From assembly GCA_002308135.1 (NCBI GenBank), contig DBVK01000145.1, positions 2,652-16,532 on the forward strand: a stretch of 13,881 nt of DNA, read 5' to 3'. The notes below the pieces were generated by a model, which was not told the origin of the DNA, ran no database searches, and worked only from the letters and a program-made list of their open reading frames with translations. Made by a program: the position numbers and the translations under genes. Shown in pieces: positions 1-8,800 of the stretch. Source of the DNA: Bacteroidales bacterium UBA1266. Its GTDB lineage: Bacteria; Bacteroidota; Bacteroidia; Bacteroidales; WCHB1-69. Positions within the stretch are counted from its first letter, which is position 1. The number at the start of each line of letters is the position of its first letter.

Positions 1-1
1 C

Positions 2-544
2 GTCACTATCGGTACGGGAACCGACTCTATAGTCACAGTCCCTATCAACACCTTGTATAAGTATTCGCTCGTTGAGCAGCTTTATCTGGCCTCTGAACTG
101 AACATTCCCGTCGGCACGGTCATCACCAGCCTCTCCTTCTACCATGTGCGGCATTCCCAAGCCACAGGATCCTTCGACCACGATGTGGAAGTTTATCTGA
201 AAAACACGGAAAAAAGCGTTTTCAATGGATCATCGGACTACCTTACTCCCCTGGCTTGCGAGAAAGTGTATAGCGGCAAGTTCTCTGCCACCGCCTCTGG
301 CTGGATCACATTGCAGCTGGCAACACCCTTTGTGTATACGGGCGGCAACCTTATGGTAGCCATTGATGACAATACCGGCAGCATAAGCGGAAACGCATTC
401 CTTTTCCGTTCGCACACCACCACTTTCCAAAGCAGGTTTTCTTTTTATAACAATGACGATAATCCCAATGTTGACAGTTTGTCAAGTTACACAGGCTACA
501 AAACAACCGGCACTACCCGCGCCAACATCCGTATAAGCTATACG
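2..544 (+). repeat. Tandem protein module, copy 1
   Basis: First visible copy of a ~180-aa module in the left-edge gene. It begins in the GTGTDS / VTVPIN region and ends at RISYT. Its neighbour at 563-1108 matches over the whole length, with well over half the residues identical by eye and one or two short indels. More copies may lie beyond the left edge. The beta-rich, Ser/Thr/Asn-rich composition suits an extracellular beta-sandwich. Confidence 0.85.
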
Positions 545-2668
545 GGCTGCCTGAACAACCCCGCAGCTGTGGGCGGCGGCACGGATTCCAATGTGACTAC
601 ACCGATGAACATGGTATATAAGTATTCTTTGGTGGAAAACCTCTATCTCGGATCCGAGCTGAACATCCCTAACGGCGCCACCATCAAAAGCCTTTCTTTC
701 TACTATGTGCGTACGAAAAACGCCACCACCAATATGAGCCGCAATGTGGTAATCTATATGAAAAACACCACTAAAACCAGTTTCAGCTTTGATACCGACT
801 ACATTACGCCCACTTCCAGCGACCAGGTGTATAGCGGTACCCTGTCCGCTTCTGCCTCCGGCTGGATAACCATTGACTTGAGCCAAGGCTTCACCTATAC
901 CGGTGATAATATCATGATTGCCGTAGACGACAACACGGGCAGTGTCTCTGATGATTTTTGCCACAGGTTCCGCACCCATAATACCGCCAACAGTATGCGG
1001 TTCTCTTTCTACAATGACACGCATAATCCCGACATCAGCAGTTTGGACAGCTACAGTGGCAGCAAAACGTTGGGGACTAGCCGCGCCAATGTCCGCTTAA
1101 GCTACACTCCCAACTATGCTGCCGCCGCTCTCCCTTACAGCTGTGATTTCACCAGCAGTACGGAAAATGGCAATTGGGTACTGAAAAACATATTGGATGA
1201 CGGGTTGGCCGCATGGCATATCGGTGAGGGCATGCTTTTCACCAACGGATACAACCCTAGTGGAAAAATGACTACCGTGTTAGCGGAACGGACGCTCAAA
1301 ACAAAATATTACGACAGTATTACGGTAAGTTTTGATTGTCATCTGAACGGTGAAGGGTTGAGCAACGGAAATTACGATTATCTGGCTGTTTTTTTTGTGC
1401 CAACCGATGAAAACTGGAATGCAAGTGTAGACATTTCCTCCACAAATATCAGCTGGTTAGGTTCTTCAAGCGATTACGATCTCCCTTATATGCTGCATTT
1501 CGGTAATTCAGCCAACCTGCACAACACCAAACTGACCAAGGTGAACGGTCGGCTGACTGTCACCTTAGCCAATCCGAACCCTGACCGCAATTGCAAGCTT
1601 GTCTTTGTGTGGCGCAACGATGAATTTGGCGGTTCAGGCGAAGGTGCAAGCATAAAGAACATATCCGTGACAGGCAAAATCAACCCGATGGAATATACCC
1701 CGCAATCGACCGCCCAATGGTATGGTTTTGCAGCATCAACGCACATTTCCCCCTCTCCCTCCTGGATAGGAAAGTTCATTAGCTTTACCATGGATGACCT
1801 GGAGCATGTGAGCGCCGCTTCCGAGGAAGTGGATGAGAATTTTGCCTCCACCTATGCGGAGGGCTATGTGTGGTATATCACCTCCGGTGAAACACGGAAT
1901 TTGATTCGCGCCCAATTGGATCCCAATACCCATACCATTTCCGGTAGGGTGACGATACAGATGTCTTCCGATATGCTCAGCAGAAACGTGAAATCCATGT
2001 CATATAATCCGGTGGATATGAAAATGTATTTTGTGGCAGGTGACTATAAACTCTATCGCGTGGATTTGTCCGATCCGGAGCATTACACCGTCATGGGCAC
2101 CATGACCGATACCTTGCAGACCTTTGCTATAGACAAGGATGGAGAGGCTTACGGTATTGTTTTTCGTACGGGTGATTTGGTGAAAGTGAACCTGAACAAT
2201 GGGGCAACCACCTTTATTGGCAGCACCGGTATTAGTGCTAATTATGTGCAAAGCATGGCCTTTGACTATAATACGGGTGAACTTTTCTGGGCACAATGCG
2301 CTAGTGAAAACAGAGAATACATGTACTGTGTGAACCCCGCCACCGGTGAAGCGAAAAAGGTCGGGTTTGTCGGCGGGATTCCGGGTACGGAAGTCACCGG
2401 TCTGTTCATGGTTCCCTCTGCTGACGGCATAACGGATGCAAAGGAAAATAATCTGGAAGTGTATCCTAATCCTGTAGCAGATGTGCTGAATGTAAAGGGA
2501 TTTTCCGAAAATGCCACTATTTTAGTGTACGATGCCACCGGTCGTTTAGTGCTGCGCACCGCTGCCTCCAAAGGTGAGACCGCGCACATCAGCACCGCCG
2601 CATTGGCCGAAGGTGTTTATTACCTGAAAGCCGGCTCCGCCGTACGGAAATTGATCATTGCCCGTTAA
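2..2668 (+). CDS. T9SS-sorted surface protein with tandem repeats (5' end missing)
   Basis: The frame is open to the left edge. The first in-window start-like codon (TTG at 53) lies inside a repeat whose earlier residues are still coded upstream, so the true start is outside the window; 888 codons are visible. Order of parts: two tandem ~180-aa modules sharing YKYSLVE, SELNIP, SLSFY, YSG, SGWIT, DDNTGS, RFSFYN and RAN (bases 2-544 and 563-1108); a jelly-roll or 'choice-of-anchor J'-like domain starting LPYSCDFTS (about 1129-1676); a region with propeller-like strands such as NPVDMKMYFV and YNTGELFW (about 1700-2430); and a type A sorting domain from about 2443 with VYPNP, VYDATGRLV and GVYYLKAG. 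By family knowledge, that C-terminal domain directs passage through the type IX secretion system and is usually removed, leaving the protein on the cell surface or released. The substrate is unknown; adhesion or glycan binding is only inference. The gene ends at a strong terminator and so is probably the last of its transcript. Confidence 0.88.
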   Translation, partial: VTIGTGTDSIVTVPINTLYKYSLVEQLYLASELNIPVGTVITSLSFYHVRHSQATGSFDHDVEVYLKNTEKSVFNGSSDYLTPLACEKVYSGKFSATASGWITLQLATPFVYTGGNLMVAIDDNTGSISGNAFLFRSHTTTFQSRFSFYNNDDNPNVDSLSSYTGYKTTGTTRANIRISYTGCLNNPAAVGGGTDSNVTTPMNMVYKYSLVENLYLGSELNIPNGATIKSLSFYYVRTKNATTNMSRNVVIYMKNTTKTSFSFDTDYITPTSSDQVYSGTLSASASGWITIDLSQGFTYTGDNIMIAVDDNTGSVSDDFCHRFRTHNTANSMRFSFYNDTHNPDISSLDSYSGSKTLGTSRANVRLSYTPNYAAAALPYSCDFTSSTENGNWVLKNILDDGLAAWHIGEGMLFTNGYNPSGKMTTVLAERTLKTKYYDSITVSFDCHLNGEGLSNGNYDYLAVFFVPTDENWNASVDISSTNISWLGSSSDYDLPYMLHFGNSANLHNTKLTKVNGRLTVTLANPNPDRNCKLVFVWRNDEFGGSGEGASIKNISVTGKINPMEYTPQSTAQWYGFAASTHISPSPSWIGKFISFTMDDLEHVSAASEEVDENFASTYAEGYVWYITSGETRNLIRAQLDPNTHTISGRVTIQMSSDMLSRNVKSMSYNPVDMKMYFVAGDYKLYRVDLSDPEHYTVMGTMTDTLQTFAIDKDGEAYGIVFRTGDLVKVNLNNGATTFIGSTGISANYVQSMAFDYNTGELFWAQCASENREYMYCVNPATGEAKKVGFVGGIPGTEVTGLFMVPSADGITDAKENNLEVYPNPVADVLNVKGFSENATILVYDATGRLVLRTAASKGETAHISTAALAEGVYYLKAGSAVRKLIIAR
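563..1108 (+). repeat. Tandem protein module, copy 2
   Basis: Second copy of the module, beginning near VGGGTDS and ending at RLSYT, joined to copy 1 by a short linker (GCLNNP). Landmarks shared with copy 1 in the same order: YKYSLVE, SELNIP, SLSFYYVR, SGWIT, DDNTGS, RFSFYN, RAN. It differs from copy 1 enough at both DNA and protein level that this is not a recent duplication. Confidence 0.85.
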
Positions 2669-2704
2669 TCGGCAACCGTCGCGTGGAGCGCGTGAAAAAT
2701 GGGG

Positions 2705-2734
2705 AAAAGGGACGCTTGGCCGTCCCTTTTTTTT
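2705..2734 (+). terminator. Intrinsic terminator after the left-edge surface protein gene
   Basis: A perfect 10-bp stem (AAAAGGGACG pairing with CGTCCCTTTT, 2705-2714 with 2721-2730) has a 6-nt loop CTTGGC and runs into a continuous T tract to 2734. It sits 36 bp after the stop codon. It separates the two large T9SS cargo genes, which are therefore probably transcribed independently. Confidence 0.9.
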
Positions 2735-2876
2735 ATGACAGTTCCGGGATACGGCGGCATATCCAAATTTTTAGCGGGCTGTACGGGAATCTTATTGTTT
2801 TTTTGTGGAAATTTGCAATTTGTGCAAAACCACGGGAATGCGAGACACAATTTATCGTTGGCGGGAAAAGGTGCGG

Positions 2877-5800
2877 ATGCCGCGCTTCCGTATGGCGGCG
2901 GCCGTTCTCTTCGGTTGTGCGCTTTGGACGGCGCCTGCGCTTTCCGCCCAGGCGCTGGCGGTGCTTGAAGAGTCTTTTGACAAGCGTCCCGCTTTTACTG
3001 CGGCACCGGGCTCCCAATGGGACACCTGCAGCGCGTTTTCCGTCAGCGCTCCTTATTCCTTCCGGGGTCAGGTCCCGCTGAAGGAAGGGGATTCCTTCCT
3101 GCTGGTTTCGCCGGTGTACGATGTTTCCGCTTACGGGAAAATCTATCTGGTTTTTGACCATATCTGTAAAATCTCCAGCGCGGACATAGCGTCCGTTGAG
3201 TGGAGAGAAGACTTTGTAGGACGGCCTTGGCAGGCCTTGCCTTCCTCCTGTTACCGGGGCGGAAGCGGGGCGTACCGTCAGCAGCGATTCAGCGATGCCA
3301 GCTATGGGGAATGGCAGCGTGACAACGAATTGGCCGAACCGGAGGGGCATTGGTGGAAAACAGAATGTTTTGACTTATCGGCTATGGTGTCTTATTCCCG
3401 CGTGCAAATCCGTTTCAAAATCAAAAAGACGCATGCGGAGACCGGACGTTTCGCCTATGGCTGGCTGGTGGACAATGTGCGCTTGTATGCGGGCGACGCT
3501 TGGGTGCAGCCGCCATGTGTTCATTTGTCCGGATATTATGCTGGTGCAGTTTGCCAAACCGGACCGTTTGACGTGCGTTTTACCGTAGACGCCTGCTGCC
3601 CGGTCTCGGTGTCGGCCCAATGCAGCCTGAACGGCAATCCGCTGCCGGTCACGCTCAGGCTTGAGGATTCCGTTTACTGTATGCGCTTGCCTGCGGCAGC
3701 GTATGGGAGCGCCTATAATTATACGATAAAGGCCACGGACAGTGTCGGCAACACCTCTTCCCTGACGCGGCGGTTTGTCACCTGCATGCCTTCCGACGGC
3801 AGGGATTCAAATGCTGCAGCCATAGCAGTTCTGGCTTCGCCCGCCACGCCAGCGGTGCGTATCGGCAGTGTTATGCCGGTACAAATCAGCCTGAGGAACA
3901 CCGGTGTCAATGATTTGGTTTCGCTGCGTGTGGGTTGGGTTTTTCAGGACAAACAAGGTTATTTTGACTGGAGGGGGAGGCTGCCTTCGGATTTTTGTTC
4001 CGATACCTTTACAGTGGCGGAAATCCCAGTGCGCGAAGGCAACGACAGCCTGCGTTTGTGGCTGGAGTCGCCCAATGCTCTTGTGGATACGCTTCCTCCT
4101 GACACCCTGTATGTTCCCTTGTCCGCTTGTGCGGATTTCCTGCACGGTGCCTACCGTATTGGGGGGAAGGGCGCGGATTTCCCCGATGTGCAGGCGGTGC
4201 TGCCGCAGCTTCAGCAGTGCGGTCTCTCCGGCACCACCGTTTTCCTTTTGGATAGCGGCAGCTATTCCCTTGGGGTGCTGTTGCGGCATATCAACGAGGG
4301 GGAAGCTGACGACAGTTTGTGGTTTGTGTCAGCCAGCGGAAAAGCCGGGGATGTGGCGCTGCAGCCCGATTCCGCGCATGATTATGTGCTATGGCTGGAA
4401 AATGTGCGTAATGTGGGTTTCCGTCACCTGACTTTCCGGATAGACAGTATGATTACCCCTGTTTCCGATGCCTTGCGGATAGGCGACAGCTGCTGTCATG
4501 TATGGGTGGAGCAGTGCCGTTTCGAATTGGGTGCGCCTTCCAATCCGACAGGCATTAACGCCTATATGCATAGAGGATGCGTTGATATTGCCATCCGGGA
4601 CAATGTGTTTTCCGGAGGCGGTGGCGGTGTGTTCATCGCAGGGAGAAACGCCCACGACTACAAGCGTCTGCTCATTGAAAGGAACACGTTTGACGCGCAA
4701 ACGGATTACGGATTGTATGTCATTTACGCGGATTTTTCCCGCATTTGCGGAAATGTGTTCTCTTCCGCCCGTTCACAGCAGGGGATAAATCGCAGTTATA
4801 CAGCTGCCAATATTTACTCTTCAAGAGGGAAAGACTTCAGTTCCAATGCATTCCGTTTGTATGGGGGCAAGGCCGCCCTGGTCATGGAGAACCTTGCGCC
4901 GGAGGATAGTGGGGAATTCCTTCAGGTATCTAACAATGAAGTCTTTTTCCAATGCGCCCAGCCGCAATCCGCTCTTTGGACCATGGGCTATAACAGCCGT
5001 ATGCACATAGCCTGTAATTCGCTGCTGCTTTGCGGAAAAACTTCCGGAAACACTTGTGTGAAGATAGACGGCCTTTCCGATTCCGTGGAATGGAGGCAGA
5101 ACCTGTTCGTCATAGAGGGAGGCGGCACGGACAATACCGTTTGGGCCTTCGCTTCGCCCTTGCATACGCATCTTGCGTCCCAGTTTTTTATGGAGAACCA
5201 TTATGCGGTCAGCGGTGGTGGCTATGTGCATACCGACCGTATGCTCAGTCGTCTGGAGGATTGGCAGTCGTTAAGCATGCAGGACGCTCACGCTTCTGAA
5301 GGCGATGTCCGTTTCCTTGACACAGCCAAAAACCTCCTTTTGGCGCACGCTTATCCGTCGGGTTTTTCCGATGCCGCAATCAAGGAGGATATGCTTTCCC
5401 GCTCCCGTGCGGGCTTTCTGAGCACGAAAGGAGCCTACCATACCATAGGAACGGAGGAGTGCGACGTGCAACCGTTTGCTTTACAGACGCAAAACATCGG
5501 TCTTTCCGCATCGGATTCCGTACCGGTGGAATGCGTGATTGCCAATGTGGGCAGGAACGCCTTGACCCGTGTGGGGATTGCTTATCGCTGGGGCGGACGG
5601 GAATACTCGAAGGAGCTTTCGTTTGCGCCGCTGGCTCCCGGAGACACCCTTCACAGCGGTTTGTTGGCCTTGTTGCCTATGCGGCGGGAGGAGGACACCC
5701 TGTTTTTATGGACGTTTCTTCCCAACGGTCAGCCGGACGCCTATCCGGAACATGACACCTTGCGCCTGCATTGCTACCGCTGTACGGATGCGCTGCAGGG

Positions 5801-8800
5801 AACCTATACGGTGGGCGGTCCCGCTGCGGACTTCCCCACCTTGGAGGCGGCTGTCCGCCGCGTGTATAGTTGCGGCATGCAAGGGGCTGTCCGCTTTCTT
5901 TTGCAAAGCGGAACCTATACGTCGCCTTTGTGTTTGCAGGGCGGCATACCGGGCAGCAGTCCGCTGCACACGCTCACCATTTCCTCCCAGGCCCGTTGTG
6001 CCGACAGCGTGCGCCTGGTCATTGACAGCGCCTCCGCCTCTTTAGCGGTGGTGCGTCTTTCCCGGGTTTCCCACCTGGTGTTGGAACAGCTGTATATGGA
6101 AAGCCACGCGATGGCGGTGGAATTGGAGGACGGCTGTTCGGATATTTGTATCCGGCAGTGCCATCTGAAGGTGGCGGATGCCTCTCCGTATGCTGCGGTA
6201 TATGCTTTGGAAATAAAGGCGGATTCGATTACTTTGTCCGACAATAGGATAGAAGGAGGCCTGTATGGGGTTTGGATACAAGGCCAAAGCGCTACGGATC
6301 CGGTGCGCGGGCTTTCCATTACGGGAAACAGGCTGTGGAAACAGAAGGAGCAAAGTGTGGAGCTCCGGGCGGCACAGTTTACGGATATTTCGTTTAACAA
6401 CTTGGAAAACATGACGTTGCATACTGTTGTCGGGGAGCGTGTTTGTGCCAACCGTTTTCGTGTGCAGGATAAAACCTATTGCCTCTTTTTGCAGGAGGTT
6501 TCCCCCATGAACGGCCGTTTATGGATTGCCAACAACGAATGTGTCAGCAAGACATCTTTTCCGCATAGCGTCTGGGAGATAGGCCCCTATTGCCATGACT
6601 TGGAATGTGCGCACAACAGTTTCTCCCTGACCGGAAGCGGCGCCGGTGCGTGCCTCCAGCTTTCGTGTGAAGCGACCCTTAGCAATATACGTTTCCGGCA
6701 TAACTTGTTCTATAATTATTCCCATTATAAAAACAGCGAAAATTCGGTGGTCGTGTCGGCGGTTGGAAGCAGGCTGACCACGGTGTATTCGTTCGAACAA
6801 AACCATTACGATGCCTTCGGACGCTACCTGTTTTCCGGAGAGGAGCAGATTCCGGACTTGAAGACCTGGCAGTTGCTTAGCGGCCAGGATACCGCCTCCG
6901 CTTCCGGTCCGCTGCGGTTTGTGACTGACGACAGCTGCCTGCAGTTGCAGCGGGCCACGGAGGCCCTATGCCTGCGTATGGATGGCGTAACGGAAGACAT
7001 TTACGGGAAACAGCGTCCCGTGCTGACATGCAAAGGTGCGTACCCGTTTATCCCCTACGGCATGGATGCCTGTCTGCTTCAGCTGGACAGGCCGCCGGCC
7101 CGGACGGGAGATGCTGCGACCGTTCCGGTACGGGTGCTGGTGGGCAATGCGGGCGACACGCTTATCCACAGGCTGCGCTTGTATTGGACCCTCAATGGGG
7201 TGCGGCAGCCTGATGTGAGCTGGCAGGGCGGCTTGTCCCCCGGCGACACCCTTTCCCTGCCTTTGGGCGTTTTAGGAAGGGACACCACCCTTTCCCTTTG
7301 TGTATGGATACAGGAGGCCAACGGGACACAGGATGCGGATGCGGCGGACGACACCTTGCGCCAAACACTGTTTTTCTGCGATTCCGCTTTGTCCGGCACC
7401 TATGTGGTCGGACGCGATTTCGCCAGCCTGGATGTGGCGTGGAGACACTTGTCCGCCTGCGGTATACGCGGAGATGTCCGCTTGCTGCTGCCGCCCGGAA
7501 CCTATGAGGGGCCTTTTGTCTTCGACCGCTTTCTACCCGGCAGCGGCAGGAACGCCAGATTGATTATCGCTCCCGAAAACGGTTCCGCGGATTCGGTCGT
7601 CCTGACTTTGAAAAACAAGCTTCAGAACGGGCAGTCGGTGCTGCACTGCCTGCATTCCGGCCACCTGGTTTTTGAAAAACTGACCGTGACCGTTCCGGAG
7701 ATGCAGACGGACGCCTGCGGCTTGTCCTTCCATTTCGCCTGCGAAGATGTGGAGGTACGCCATTGTGTTTTCCTTATGCGGGAGCACAGCCGGGCTGCCG
7801 TGGAACAAACAGGGGAAGGCAGCCTCAGTTCGCTGCGTATGGTGGGCAATACCGTCCAGTCCGGCAAATGCGGATTGCGTTTCTCCGGCACTTACACCAA
7901 TCCGGATAAAGATTTGGTCATCCAAAAAAATGTGTTCACCCAGCTTAAGTCCTACGGCCTGATGCTGACCAGGGTATGCGGAGCGGATATATGCGGAAAC
8001 AGCATACAGCAGCAGCCTTCCAGCTCGTCAGGATTTTACGGGATATATGCGGACAGGGTGCAGGACGGGCGATGGGAGGCCAACCGGATTACCGCTTCCC
8101 GTGGGTTTTACGGCATGTACCTTTCCAACACATACGGCACAGCCGAGCCTTTATGTATTGCCAATAACGAGATTCACATGCAGGTGCCTTCCAGCAACTG
8201 CGGCATTTACCTGTATAGCGGATGCAATCGTATCGCTTTGTTGCACAACGCTATTCTTATGGAAGGCAGCGGTATGGGGAAGGGGGTGTATACAGCCTAT
8301 CAGTTACAGGATATCCAATTCCGGAACAATCACGTGGTCAATGCATGCGGCAATGCGAACAGCGAACAGAACCATGTGCTGTATGTGTATCCCGCCAATG
8401 GCCTGAAAGACTGGGATGCTGACGGGAACGTATATTATGCTTCCGGAAGAGTGCTGTCCTATATCGGCGGTGCGGTCCGGGATATGAAGGAATGGCGCGC
8501 ACGCACCGGAAAGGACGCGCACAGCCGCTTTGCGCGTCCGGAATATGCGGACCGGCGGATTTCCTTGAAACCGCTTGATTTTGATTCACTTCAATGCCCT
8601 TTGCTGCTTGCTGTACCCTTTGACAAGGAGGGGAACGAACGGGGGGATCCCACCTTTGCGGGACCTTACCAGGCGCTTCCTTCCGCTGCTGTGGATTGGC
8701 ATTTAATCGGATTTGAAACACCGGATACCGCTGTTTCCTGCCTGTCAGTGTCACCGCCGCTTAGCGTAATCGTCCGGAACGAGGGGAGGGACACGCTCTG

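Noticed and set aside
2790..2825. Possible promoter upstream of the giant gene
   Set aside because: Several TTTG strings occur, but none has a proper TA four bases earlier or a correctly spaced -33 partner.
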